Below, one piece after another: positions 46,839-55,216 of a stretch of 64,000 nucleotides of DNA. The position numbers and the translations under genes are program-made. How positions within the stretch are numbered: position 1 is the first letter of the stretch; each line of letters starts with the position of its first letter. The stretch is from assembly GCF_004115085.1 (NCBI RefSeq), contig NZ_QXJP01000005.1, positions 124,001 through 188,000 of the forward strand, read 5' to 3'. Under the pieces are notes generated by a model. It had not been told where the DNA came from, searched no databases, and saw only the letters and a program-made list of their open reading frames with translations. This DNA comes from Longirhabdus pacifica. GTDB taxonomy: Bacteria > Bacillota > Bacilli > Paenibacillales > DSM-105158.

Positions 46839-47282
46839 TTAATGGAAATATATTGTTTTCCATTCTGATTGATCTTGTTCCATTTCGGCTTTAACAAAAT
46901 AAATGACAACATGATGATGATTACAGAACATTGAAATCGGAGTAATATAAATAGGAATAGGAAGATCTATTGTGATGTGGAATGTTTCGTTGTCTTTTGG
47001 CGAAGCTATTTTTTTTTGTTCATGCATTAGAATAGTGTTTTGTACTAAATTTCCTGATATGTGAAGTTGACCATTCCTTACAGACAGTCTCCAAGCTTTT
47101 TTATATCGTTTAGGCAAAAGAGGAGCTTCAAACTGAACTTTAATGCTATTCCCTAAATTGAATACATGACTTTTAGGTTGATTTACTTCCTCCTCTGCAT
47201 CATTTTTATTTTCTGAATCTACAATATTATGAAGTGTTTCTTCCGTGTCATTTATCATTTTGAATACATTATTTACTTGCAT
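46839..47282 (-). CDS. Hsp20-like protein, probable spore coat
   Basis: A 147-residue protein with an acidic N terminus (about residues 10-35) and a beta-rich C-terminal domain (about 45-147) that looks like a divergent alpha-crystallin fold: LSVRNGQLHISGNLVQN and FHITIDLPIPI. It ends 11 bases from the convergent Hsp20-like gene at 46339-46827, and the two may be related. No catalytic motif is visible. AAAGGAAGTTAAAC precedes the start. Confidence 0.5.
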   Translation of the reverse strand: MQVNNVFKMINDTEETLHNIVDSENKNDAEEEVNQPKSHVFNLGNSIKVQFEAPLLPKRYKKAWRLSVRNGQLHISGNLVQNTILMHEQKKIASPKDNETFHITIDLPIPIYITPISMFCNHHHVVIYFVKAEMEQDQSEWKTIYFH

Positions 47283-47300
47283 GTTTAACTTCCTTTCAAC

Positions 47301-48026
47301 CTATTTATAGGAAATAAATAATGCGTAAGCTAAATGTTTAGCGTAGTTTTGCATGACCTCATAATACTCTCCTGTTAATTCCCATATTTCGCCGTCCATT
47401 AAAAGTGTAGGATCTAATTGTTGCATTGGATCAGGGTAATCAAAATCTGTTTCTACAACACCTTTTGTATAACTTGTTTCTTCCCACACTTTCAAGTTTC
47501 TAAAACCAGCATGTTGGTAAATTTGTTGCCATTCCTCTTTGGAAGGTAGTTGTTTCGTATGAAAAAATTGATGAAAAGATAGTAGATCATCTTCTGAGAG
47601 GGAACCAGTTTGAAACATTTCCCGATCATACACTGCACCCTCAGGTTTTAAAACACGATAATATTCTTTAGCAGCTTTCTCAGGGTTTGCGAATAAAGTC
47701 ACAGATTCTGCTATAACTACATCGAATTGTTCATCATTGAAAGGTAGATGCAGTACATCACCTTGAATAAAATCAACCCCCATTTTCTCGTATGCTGCTC
47801 TTTCTTTCGCCTTTTTGATCATTTCGTCACTGAGATCCACACCAGTAACATGACAGCCAAAAGTTTTTGCGATATAACAAGAAGTTCTTCCTGTTCCGCA
47901 TCCTACTTCTAGCACTTTACTGTCTTTATTGATTTTCCATTCTTTAAATTGTTGAATGGTTGCAGTGAATCCTCCAGGATGTGCATTGCTTACCCCTAGC
48001 TTTGCTAACATTTCAAGATAATTCAT
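47301..48026 (-). CDS. class I SAM-dependent methyltransferase
   Basis: A 241-residue methyltransferase with the SAM-binding motif VLEVGCGTGRTS (about residues 39-50), the acidic VTGVDLSDEM and the motif GDVLHLPFNDEQFDVV. The family resembles small-molecule or UbiE/ArsM-like methyltransferases; the substrate cannot be told. AAAGGAAGTGGCTAAG precedes the start. It lies 18 bases from the Hsp20-like gene on the same strand and may share its transcript. Confidence 0.85.
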   Translation of the reverse strand: MNYLEMLAKLGVSNAHPGGFTATIQQFKEWKINKDSKVLEVGCGTGRTSCYIAKTFGCHVTGVDLSDEMIKKAKERAAYEKMGVDFIQGDVLHLPFNDEQFDVVIAESVTLFANPEKAAKEYYRVLKPEGAVYDREMFQTGSLSEDDLLSFHQFFHTKQLPSKEEWQQIYQHAGFRNLKVWEETSYTKGVVETDFDYPDPMQQLDPTLLMDGEIWELTGEYYEVMQNYAKHLAYALFISYK

Positions 48027-48119
48027 TCTTAGCCACTTCCTTTATACGGTTTTTATCATTGTATGGATGTCATTGCAAAAGTGTATAGATATATGCCACA
48101 CATGATACAAAATTCCGCC

Positions 48120-48148
48120 TTGCCTATTACCAAAGGAAAGATTATAAT
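48120..48148 (+). promoter_or_regulatory. promoter of tRNA-Ala
   Basis: TTGCCT and TATAAT are separated by 17 bases, ending 37 bases before the mature tRNA. The leader between them and the tRNA contains TAGATGAAGAAAT, one end of the dispersed repeat. Confidence 0.7.
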
Positions 48149-48185
48149 ACTGTACATATATAGATGAAGAAATGATATGACATAT

Positions 48186-48261
<76 letters not shown>

Positions 48262-48285
48262 CAACATACTTTTATTACAATGATG

Positions 48286-48312
48286 AAGATCCTTTTTTAA
48301 GGATCTTTTTTG
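48286..48312 (+). terminator. terminator of tRNA-Ala
   Basis: AAGATCCTT (48286-48294) and AAGGATCTT (48299-48307) form a 9-bp stem with a TTTT loop, followed by T-rich sequence. Confidence 0.9.
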
Positions 48313-48521
48313 ATGTTCTTAAAACAACGTTTCTCAATTAAAGTTATTTACTAATTTTATAGGAATAGATGGTATAATGAAAAAAATAAAATACCAAATA
48401 AAGAGTAAAAACAACCAATATATGTTTTAGAGTAAAAATATTCAAAATAAATGTATATGATAAAAAAATATGATGGATGTTTGACTAACTATAATATTAA
48501 ATAATCTGAGGAGGGAATAGA

Positions 48522-48887
48522 TTGAAAATTCCCGTCATTGATAAAACAAAAATGGAGCTGGAAGTTCATTTCATTGATATTGAAGATATTTGGTATGTTG
48601 GTGTAGAGAATAGCAGGGAAGTTGTGTACTACACGAAAAAAGGAGTATTCTCCCAGCCGACATCATTTGAGCAGGTTCATACTGTGTTAAAACAATTTCA
48701 ATTTAAAAGACTGGATCGAGGTATAGCCGCAAACATAAAAAAAATAAATCATTTCGATAAAAAATTTGGTAAAATATACTTTGATAATAAAATAAAGGAA
48801 GATTCTATGTATGCTACCGTTTCATATAGCAAAATAGGAAGTATACGTAGTGCCATGAAAGAAGAAAAAGTATCACCAAAAAATTAG
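48522..48887 (+). CDS. stand-alone LytTR DNA-binding protein
   Basis: A 121-residue protein consisting almost wholly of a LytTR DNA-binding domain: DIEDIWYVGVENSREVVYYTKKG at the start and KRLDRGIAANIKKINHFDKKFGKIYFDN at the end (shown in part). It has no receiver domain, unlike AgrA-type regulators. LytTR proteins often control quorum sensing, bacteriocins or membrane functions. The TTG start at 48522 follows GAGGAGGGAATAGA. No partner kinase or membrane inhibitor is next to it; its targets are unknown. Confidence 0.75.
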   Translation: MKIPVIDKTKMELEVHFIDIEDIWYVGVENSREVVYYTKKGVFSQPTSFEQVHTVLKQFQFKRLDRGIAANIKKINHFDKKFGKIYFDNKIKEDSMYATVSYSKIGSIRSAMKEEKVSPKN

Positions 48888-48975
48888 CATTTTTTTAAAA
48901 TATTAATGTTAACTTAATGTCTTTTTGTACAAAGTTTGTTATAGTTATAGACAGAAAAAATTAGGAGGCTATGAG

Positions 48976-49950
48976 ATGTCAGAGGAAAATAACAATGTAA
49001 ATAATAATAAAGTAGAAGAAACAAAAAACGAAGTGATGAAAGAGCAAAAGCATGAAGCAAAACCGAATCCAGCAAATAAATTGATGATGGCAGTTACTTC
49101 TATATCTGTGATTGCTTTAATTGTAGTAGTAGTATTAACGCAAAGTGACTCCACTAACGCAATTGATGGAGCATCAGAAGTTGTTGCGTCAGGAGACGGC
49201 ATTGAAATTACAAATCAAGAAATGTACGATTACTTCATATCTTTCCCCGGACAAGCAGAACAGCTTCTTGAAACGATGATTAGTGAGAGATTAGTTGAAA
49301 TGAAAGCGGAAGAAATGAACTTAACTGTGACGGATGAAGATATTGATGCTGAAGTGCAAACGTTAATTGATGGTCAGTTTGGCGGAGAAAAAAGTAGCTA
49401 TGAAGAGGCATTAGCAAATAATGGACTTACTGAGGAAAGTCATAAAAAGTCTTTAAAATATGGCATGTTGAATGAGAAGATTATAGAACAGTTAAAATCA
49501 GAAGTTAGCGACGATACATTAAAAACGACATTCAAGGAACAAATTAGAGCATCTCATATTTTAGTTGAAGATGAAGCAACGGCAAATGAAGTGTTAGAAA
49601 AAGCAAAAGCTGGATCTGACTTTGCTGAGTTAGCCGTAGAATACTCTACAGGCCCAACGGGTCCAAATGGTGGAGACCTAGGTTATTTTGATGATAGTCA
49701 GATGGTTCCAGCATTCTCTGAAGCTGCATTTGCGATGGAAGCTGGTGAAATATCTGAGGTTGTACAGACAGAATTTGGGTACCATATCATTAAAGTAACA
49801 GAAGTTGTTGCATCATTAACTGAAGATGAATTTGAAGCAAAGTTCGCTGAGAAGAAGGATGAGTTAGTTGAGAGAGCAACAGCTAATCTTCCATATACGT
49901 GGATAGAGGAATACAGAGAAACATTATCTATAGAAATTAATCTAAAATAG
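48976..49950 (+). CDS. PrsA-like peptidyl-prolyl isomerase, membrane anchored
   Basis: A 324-residue extracytoplasmic foldase. An Asn/Lys/Glu-rich cytoplasmic N terminus (about residues 1-38) precedes one membrane segment (about 39-60), then an SurA-like helical region and a parvulin domain (about 195-285; IRASHILVEDE, GDLGYFDDSQMVPAFSEAAF, FGYHIIKVTE). PrsA helps secreted proteins fold outside the membrane. Unlike typical PrsA it has no lipobox cysteine and seems held by the membrane helix instead. The ATG at 48976 follows TTAGGAGGCTATGAG. No neighbouring genes share its transcript clearly. Confidence 0.85.
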   Translation: MSEENNNVNNNKVEETKNEVMKEQKHEAKPNPANKLMMAVTSISVIALIVVVVLTQSDSTNAIDGASEVVASGDGIEITNQEMYDYFISFPGQAEQLLETMISERLVEMKAEEMNLTVTDEDIDAEVQTLIDGQFGGEKSSYEEALANNGLTEESHKKSLKYGMLNEKIIEQLKSEVSDDTLKTTFKEQIRASHILVEDEATANEVLEKAKAGSDFAELAVEYSTGPTGPNGGDLGYFDDSQMVPAFSEAAFAMEAGEISEVVQTEFGYHIIKVTEVVASLTEDEFEAKFAEKKDELVERATANLPYTWIEEYRETLSIEINLK

Positions 49951-49990
49951 GTTGCACATAAGTTACTTTCCTTAAGATAGGATGATACAC

Positions 49991-50197
49991 ATGGAAATTA
50001 AACTTAACATTGCCATTGGTGATGAACCAGCAAAAGATCACTTTATTACCATTGCCGACGAGAAGCTGATCGATTTAACGGAAGATGAGCTTCATCAAGC
50101 CATTGAAATCGTGATTCGAGATTGGATGGATAAGCATATGCAAGTAATGTGGGAAGTGACCAAAGATATAGATAAAGACGAATATATAGATGAATAA
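49991..50197 (+). CDS. conserved hypothetical acidic protein
   Basis: A 68-residue acidic protein (EIKLNIAIGDEPAKDH at the start, EYIDE at the end) with no motif I recognise and no membrane segment. The ATG at 49991 is preferred because AGG lies nine bases upstream and immediately touches the in-frame ATG at 49982. A very strong terminator follows, so it ends the prsA-like transcript or forms its own unit. Confidence 0.6.
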   Translation: MEIKLNIAIGDEPAKDHFITIADEKLIDLTEDELHQAIEIVIRDWMDKHMQVMWEVTKDIDKDEYIDE

Positions 50198-50200
50198 AGA

Positions 50201-50236
50201 CAATAAAGAAGCAGACAACGCTCTGCTTCTTTATTG
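50201..50236 (+). terminator. strong rho-independent terminator
   Basis: CAATAAAGAAGCAGA (50201-50215) and TCTGCTTCTTTATTG (50222-50236) are a perfect 15-bp inverted repeat around a 6-base loop, with the T-rich side downstream. Confidence 0.9.
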
Positions 50237-50267
50237 TATAAATTGAAAGTGTAAAGGGGCTATCGTG

Positions 50268-50696
50268 ATGTACTACATCAATGACAAAGAAATAGAAAAA
50301 CGATTGCAATTTATACCTACGTTAATTACTGCGATGGAAGAACTTCAATCCGAACCTGAAGCAGGGCTTGTTCATTATTTTGCACAAGACAGAACATTAC
50401 ATCTTGCGATTGAAGTCATTACGGATGTTGGAAGTTACATTATAGATGGTTACTTGATGAGAGAGGCAAGTAGTTACGAAGATATTATTACAGTGATAGC
50501 AGGAGAAAATGTATTATCACAACAAATCGTAGATCCCATTATCAAGTTGGTGCAAGAACGAAGAAACTTGGTGCAAGATTATTATGAGCTTCCTCAACAT
50601 ACTCTCTCAATCGATAACGATCAGCTAAAAGCCTTATGTTTAATTTTACAAACATTCAAACAAGATGTTGAATTGTATTTGGAGCAAAATACTTAA
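50268..50696 (+). CDS. DUF86 (HepT-like) family protein, YutE type
   Basis: A 142-residue helical protein of the DUF86 family; the best known member group is HepT, a ribonuclease toxin paired with an MNT-type nucleotidyltransferase. It resembles B. subtilis YutE (IIDGYLMREASSYEDI). The HepT motif RX4HXY reads R-RNLV-Q-D-Y here, so the catalytic histidine is replaced by glutamine, and no MNT gene is adjacent. It is therefore probably not a toxin. The ATG at 50268 follows AAAGGGG. Confidence 0.75.
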   Translation: MYYINDKEIEKRLQFIPTLITAMEELQSEPEAGLVHYFAQDRTLHLAIEVITDVGSYIIDGYLMREASSYEDIITVIAGENVLSQQIVDPIIKLVQERRNLVQDYYELPQHTLSIDNDQLKALCLILQTFKQDVELYLEQNT

Positions 50697-50772
50697 ACTT
50701 AATAAACATAATTGTTTACTAATTTACTTATCTTATTATTTACGCTAAAATAATAAGATAAGGTGGTGATCT

Positions 50773-51405
50773 ATGGTGAAGAAAATGCAAGATGCATCAA
50801 CTCGCAATATCATTTTGGAATTATTGAAAACCAATAGTTCATTAACAGTTGGAGAATTATCGCAAAAACTAGATATTACAGAGATGGCTGTTCGCAGGCA
50901 TTTGAATAATATGGAACGTGACGGGTTAATTGAGGCTAAACTCATAAGGAAAGCAATGGGAAGACCCAGTCAAACCTATTATTTGACTCCGCAAGCAGAT
51001 GAAATGTTCCCTAGAAATTATGAAAAATTTGCACTTGAAATGCTAGATCAACTGAATGAAACAGACCCAACAAAGGTCGATCAAATATTTAGCAATCGTA
51101 AAAATAAACTCATTGAACAATATGCAGGTGAAATGGATGGAGAAACATTACAAGGCAAAATAGATAAATTAGTTTCTCTCCAGAACGACAATGGCTATAT
51201 GGTAAATTACGAAAAAGATGATGACGGTAATTATGTCATACAAGAATCCAATTGTCCTATCTCCCAGATTGCCTCTCGCTATAACCAAGCTTGTCAGTGT
51301 GAATTAGAACTATTTCAATCTGTATTGAATACAGATGTAGAACAAAAAGAGTGTCAAGCAAAAGGTGGAAACAAATGCACCTATTGGATTAAATCTTCTT
51401 CATGA
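50773..51405 (+). CDS. winged-helix regulator with Fe-S type cysteine motif (SufR-like)
   Basis: A 210-residue regulator. The N-terminal helix-turn-helix (about residues 8-70; ILELLKTNSSLTVGELSQKLDITEMAVRRHLNNMERDG) is of the DeoR/ArsR type (shown in parts). The C-terminal part has cysteines in SNCPIS, ACQCELE, KECQAK and NKCTYW, a pattern like SufR regulators that hold a [4Fe-4S] cluster. No suf or metal gene is next to it, so the targets lie elsewhere. A terminator overlaps the stop codon. Confidence 0.75.
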   Translation: MVKKMQDASTRNIILELLKTNSSLTVGELSQKLDITEMAVRRHLNNMERDGLIEAKLIRKAMGRPSQTYYLTPQADEMFPRNYEKFALEMLDQLNETDPTKVDQIFSNRKNKLIEQYAGEMDGETLQGKIDKLVSLQNDNGYMVNYEKDDDGNYVIQESNCPISQIASRYNQACQCELELFQSVLNTDVEQKECQAKGGNKCTYWIKSSS

Positions 51406-51430
51406 TAATATTAATGAAGAAGTTTTTTTT
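51395..51430 (+). terminator. terminator overlapping the regulator stop codon
   Basis: CTTCTTCAT (51395-51403) pairs with ATGAAGAAG (51414-51422), followed by eight T. The stem begins inside the last codons of the preceding gene. Confidence 0.85.
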
Positions 51431-51584
51431 GTATATCAATATATGATAAACTAAATGACGTAGTCCCAAGCATCATTTTGATTACATCCCTATTTATAGA
51501 CACCAGCATGTTTTTGGTACATATATGATATGAGTTACATATGCTGTTCATGATAAATACTATACAAAGAAGGAAGCGGTTTAT

Positions 51585-52403
51585 GTGCACCAACCTATTG
51601 CGGTAATGGATTCAGGAGTTGGGGGTTTAACAGTTGTTAAAGAAATAATGAGACAATTGCCATTAGAAAATATTATTTACTTTGGCGACTCTGAGCGTTC
51701 TCCTTATGGTTCCAAATCATTAGATATAGTAAAGAAGTATGTGTTTCAGATTGTTGACTTTTTATTACAATATAACCCTAAAATGATTGTAATTGCATGC
51801 AACACTGCTACCGCGGCTGCACTAAATGAGATTAGTTCCTACGTTGATGTTCCAGTTATAGGAGTCATTGAACCTGGTGCGAGAGCAGCGATTAAAGCAA
51901 CTCGAAATCATAAAATTGGTATTATAGGAACAGAAGGTACCATTCAAAGTGGAGCATACGAATCAGCATTGCGACAAATATCTCCGCAAGTAGAAGCGAT
52001 AGCTCAAGCATGCCCAAGGTTTGCCCCACTTGTGGAAAGTGGATTATTTGAACAACAAACGACATATGACGTCGTTAGCGATTCATTGTATTGTCTGAAA
52101 GAAGACAAAATTGATAGTTTAATTTTAGGTTGCACACACTATCCTTATTTACAAGATACAATTCAAAAAGTCATGGGACATTCCGTGGAATTAATTAATT
52201 CCGCAGAAGAGACTGCAAGGGAAATCAGTACCATTTTAAGTCATCGTGGTCAGTTAAACCAAATTAAGTTTCAACAGAAACATGTTTTTTTATGTAGTGG
52301 TGATGCAGCGATATTCAGCAATATAGCTAGTCGATGGTTGTGTGAACAAATAAAAGTTCATGCTGTAAGTTGGAGAGGAATTGAAACGGTGATGAATCAG
52401 TAA
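51585..52403 (+). CDS. murI: glutamate racemase
   Basis: Makes D-glutamate for peptidoglycan. 272 residues with the two catalytic cysteine regions VIACNTATAA and LGCTHYP, the N-terminal VMDSGVGGLTV and FGDSERSPYG. The B. subtilis orthologue is RacE. The GTG at 51585 follows AGAAGGAAGCGG; the ATG two bases earlier is out of frame. In B. subtilis gerM and rph follow; here a spore or cell wall peptidase gene does. Confidence 0.95.
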   Translation: MHQPIAVMDSGVGGLTVVKEIMRQLPLENIIYFGDSERSPYGSKSLDIVKKYVFQIVDFLLQYNPKMIVIACNTATAAALNEISSYVDVPVIGVIEPGARAAIKATRNHKIGIIGTEGTIQSGAYESALRQISPQVEAIAQACPRFAPLVESGLFEQQTTYDVVSDSLYCLKEDKIDSLILGCTHYPYLQDTIQKVMGHSVELINSAEETAREISTILSHRGQLNQIKFQQKHVFLCSGDAAIFSNIASRWLCEQIKVHAVSWRGIETVMNQ

Positions 52404-52501
52404 ATTCATCTCCATCACATAAATTTGTTTTATATCAATAAGTATTCCCTAGTACATTTCAGCATAAATATATACAACAATAAGCTGAAAGGGGACTTAT
52501 T

Positions 52502-53713
52502 TTGACTTCTACCTATATCGTCCAAAGAGGGGATACGTTATACCGTATTGCTAAGCGATATGGCATTCATTTGCAAGCGTTAATTGCTGCAAATCCACAA
52601 TTGACCAATACTCAGTATGTTGTTCCAGGACAAATAATATATATTCCTATTCCTAATTATCCTTTATATGTTATTCAATCAGGCGATACATTATACACCA
52701 TTGCTAAACAATTTAACGTATCGCTTCCTGCTTTAGTTGCTGCAAATATGTTACCTAATCCAAATAACTTACAAGTCGGTCAAACCATTATCATTCCAAC
52801 ACAAAATCCGTCTTCTATTGTGGATACAAGTGCAGATTACGGTTATGTTGAAATGATGAATGATCTGCAGCAACTAAAAAGCAAATATCCATTCATTGAT
52901 ATGACCACCATTGGGAAAAGTGTCATGCAAAAAGACATTCCTATGGTTCAAATTGGGAACGGAACACGGAATATTCATTTTAACGGATCATTTCATGCAA
53001 ATGAATGGATTACCACCTTATTGCTCATGAAATTTATCGAGGATTATGCACAAGCTTATCAAAGTAAAAGCAAGTTGTACGGTTACGATGTGGAAAAGCT
53101 ATTTGAAGATACGATGCTATTCATCGTACCTATGGTCAACCCTGACGGAGTTGAATTAGTACAAGAAGGCGTTACGCCCCAGCATCCATACTATGATCAA
53201 TTGTTGGAATGGAACGATGGTAGCTTAGATTTTAGTCAATGGAAAGCTAATATTAGAGGCGTTGATCTCAACGATCAATATCCTGCAAACTGGGAAGAAG
53301 AAAAAGAAAGAAGAGGGACTCTAGGTCCTGGTCCAAGAGATTATCCAGGTACAGCTCCTTTAACAGAACCAGAGGCTATTATCATTGCTAGATTAACTGA
53401 AAATAGCAACTTTCAACTCATTGTTGCGTTGCACACGCAAGGAGAAGAAATATATTGGAATTATCGTGATTTAGAACCTCCAATTTCAGAAGAGATTGCG
53501 CAAAAACTAAGTGATGTCAGTGGATATAAAGCAGTAAAACTCACAGGAAGTGATGCAGGTTATAAAGATTGGTTTATCCAACAATACAGAAGACCAGGGT
53601 TCACTGTGGAAGCGGGCTTAGGCAGAAATCCACTTCCTATTGAGGATTTTTCCTTGATTTACAAAGATGTCGCACCACTCATGTTGGAAGCATTGAAGGT
53701 GGTTTCATATTGA
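52502..53713 (+). CDS. LysM and M14 zinc carboxypeptidase (gamma-D-glutamyl-diamino acid endopeptidase type)
   Basis: A 403-residue wall enzyme resembling endopeptidase I of Lysinibacillus sphaericus, which cuts the gamma-D-Glu-diamino acid bond of the peptidoglycan stem. Two LysM repeats (about residues 4-50 and 53-99) bind glycan. The M14 domain (about 110-400) has zinc ligands in FHANEW and ALHTQGE and the catalytic glutamate in TVEAGLG. There is no signal peptide, as in that family, which fits release on mother-cell lysis or a spore role. The TTG start follows GAAAGGGGACTTAT. Confidence 0.9.
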   Translation: MTSTYIVQRGDTLYRIAKRYGIHLQALIAANPQLTNTQYVVPGQIIYIPIPNYPLYVIQSGDTLYTIAKQFNVSLPALVAANMLPNPNNLQVGQTIIIPTQNPSSIVDTSADYGYVEMMNDLQQLKSKYPFIDMTTIGKSVMQKDIPMVQIGNGTRNIHFNGSFHANEWITTLLLMKFIEDYAQAYQSKSKLYGYDVEKLFEDTMLFIVPMVNPDGVELVQEGVTPQHPYYDQLLEWNDGSLDFSQWKANIRGVDLNDQYPANWEEEKERRGTLGPGPRDYPGTAPLTEPEAIIIARLTENSNFQLIVALHTQGEEIYWNYRDLEPPISEEIAQKLSDVSGYKAVKLTGSDAGYKDWFIQQYRRPGFTVEAGLGRNPLPIEDFSLIYKDVAPLMLEALKVVSY

Positions 53714-53812
53714 TTTTGTCACCTACTTCATCTACAATATAGTATGGTCATGTGTTCAACTGTTATCGCGAAATTTCATCCTATATCGTAGTAAATAAAG
53801 AGGAGAAGAACC

Positions 53813-54040
53813 ATGGAAAATGACATTAGAATATGTGATAAATGTAAGCATATGTCGATGAAGACGACAATACCTAAGGTGGAAAAAGCGATTCCAAATG
53901 CTAACATCAAGATTGGATGCAAATCTTATTGTGGTCCTTGCACACGCTCAGCATTTATATATATTAATGGTAGATATGTAACAGCACCAACCGAAGATGA
54001 GGTAGTGAAGAAAGTGATGAAGTACGTAAAAAAGAAATAA
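53813..54040 (+). CDS. DUF1450 family protein, YuzB-like
   Basis: A 75-residue protein with four cysteines, two in ICDKCKHMS and two in GCKSYCGPCTRS (five in all), resembling Bacillus YuzB of the DUF1450 family. The arrangement hints at metal or Fe-S binding but the role is unknown. AGAGGAGAAGAACC precedes the start, and a terminator follows. Confidence 0.7.
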   Translation: MENDIRICDKCKHMSMKTTIPKVEKAIPNANIKIGCKSYCGPCTRSAFIYINGRYVTAPTEDEVVKKVMKYVKKK

Positions 54041-54101
54041 TATTTACGTATGTGCAAATGTACAGGTAACATCGTATATTGTGTGTACTACGTTTATGAT
54101 G

Positions 54102-54125
54102 AAACTCGGTTTAACCGAGTTTTCT
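54102..54125 (+). terminator. terminator after the DUF1450 gene
   Basis: AAACTCGG (54102-54109) pairs with CCGAGTTT (54115-54122) around TTTAA, followed by T-rich sequence. Confidence 0.8.
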
Positions 54126-54156
54126 TTATGATATTTAGGAAAAATTTTCTATTTAT

Positions 54157-54283
54157 ATAAGTTGATTTAACTTGTTAAACCAACTTATTACCACGATGCA
54201 TAGGATGGAGAAATCTCTATACCACAACCTTTGCGCCTGGCTACTGAGGCGCAAACTTGGTTTTTATTATTTCTTCATCTTAT
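54157..54283. repeat. full copy of the dispersed hairpin repeat (reverse orientation)
   Basis: A 32-bp palindrome (54157-54188), tail TACCACGATGC, end ATAGGATGGAGAAAT, inner stem TTTGCGCCT/AGGCGCAAA and the other end ATTTCTTCATCTTAT (54269-54283). The inner stem has a G-C pair where other copies have A-T (TTTACGCCT/AGGCGTAAA), a compensating change. It fills most of the 296-base gap before the phosphodiesterase gene. Confidence 0.85.
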
Positions 54284-54336
54284 ATATATTGACAATGTAA
54301 TCATTAACAAACAAAAATGACGTAAGGGTGGAGATC

Positions 54337-55035
54337 ATGGTGAAAATACTTGCACATCGCGGTGCAACTACATATTGTCCAGAAAATACAATGAGTGCGT
54401 TTGAAAAAGCGGTTGAACTTGGAGCGGATGGTTTGGAAATTGATGTGCAAATGACATCAGATGGTAAGCTTGTTGTCATTCATGATGAGACGTTAGAAAG
54501 AACGACAAACGGAAGTGGGATGGTTATGGAACACTCGTTGTCGAAATTAAGAACTTTAGATGCTGGAAATTGGTTTCATCATAAATTTAATGGAGAAAAA
54601 ATACCTACTTTTGAAGAAGTACTACAATTTTCTATAAAAAATCAGTTATACTTAAATATAGAGTTGAAAAATAGTATTGTTCATTATAAAGATATCGAGC
54701 AAGAAGTGATAAAGTTAGTTCAACAATATCATTATGAGTCTCAAGTTATTTTGTCTAGCTTTAATCATTTGTCACTTAAATTATGCAAACAAGTAGACAG
54801 CAACATTGCGATAGGAGTTTTATATAGTAAACCTATGATGGAACCTTGGCAATATGCAGCGAACTTACAGGCGACGGCGGTACATCCCTACAAGAAGTTT
54901 GTTTCAGAGAAGTTAATAAAGGAATGTAAGCGTTTAAATATTGATGTGCATCCATGGACGATTAGTACGAAAGAAGAGTTAGATCAACATAAAGTGATGA
55001 ATGTTACAAAAGTTATTTCAGATTATTTGGGATAA
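54337..55035 (+). CDS. glycerophosphodiester phosphodiesterase
   Basis: A 232-residue enzyme that splits glycerophosphodiesters to glycerol 3-phosphate and an alcohol. The TIM-barrel active site is seen in AHRGATTYCPENTMSAFEKA, LEIDVQMTSDGKLVVIHDE and NIELK. It has no signal peptide, so it works in the cytoplasm, like YhdW/YqiK-type enzymes. The ATG at 54337 follows GGGTGGAG with five bases between. Its product can be a phosphate and carbon source, but no Pho box is visible upstream. Confidence 0.92.
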   Translation: MVKILAHRGATTYCPENTMSAFEKAVELGADGLEIDVQMTSDGKLVVIHDETLERTTNGSGMVMEHSLSKLRTLDAGNWFHHKFNGEKIPTFEEVLQFSIKNQLYLNIELKNSIVHYKDIEQEVIKLVQQYHYESQVILSSFNHLSLKLCKQVDSNIAIGVLYSKPMMEPWQYAANLQATAVHPYKKFVSEKLIKECKRLNIDVHPWTISTKEELDQHKVMNVTKVISDYLG

Positions 55036-55216
55036 AATATGAGCTATTTTTTTAACAAAAGAAGGACATATACGGACATGTCCAAGAAAGCACTACAAAA
55101 TTTGTAAAAAAATATTGTCAAAACTTAAAAATTATCTGTAAAATGTTGAATTTGTTCTGTAAAATGAAAGTAGACAAGCTACATCTTTTAATGTTGTTAA
55201 TGTTACAAGGGGTAAA

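Noticed and set aside
50268-50696. A HepT/MNT toxin-antitoxin system
   Set aside because: No MNT nucleotidyltransferase is adjacent and the catalytic histidine is replaced by glutamine.
55036-55216. A possible riboswitch or T-box before the sporulation-type kinase
   Set aside because: AT-rich leader without a recognisable T-box, riboswitch core or terminator/antiterminator pair.
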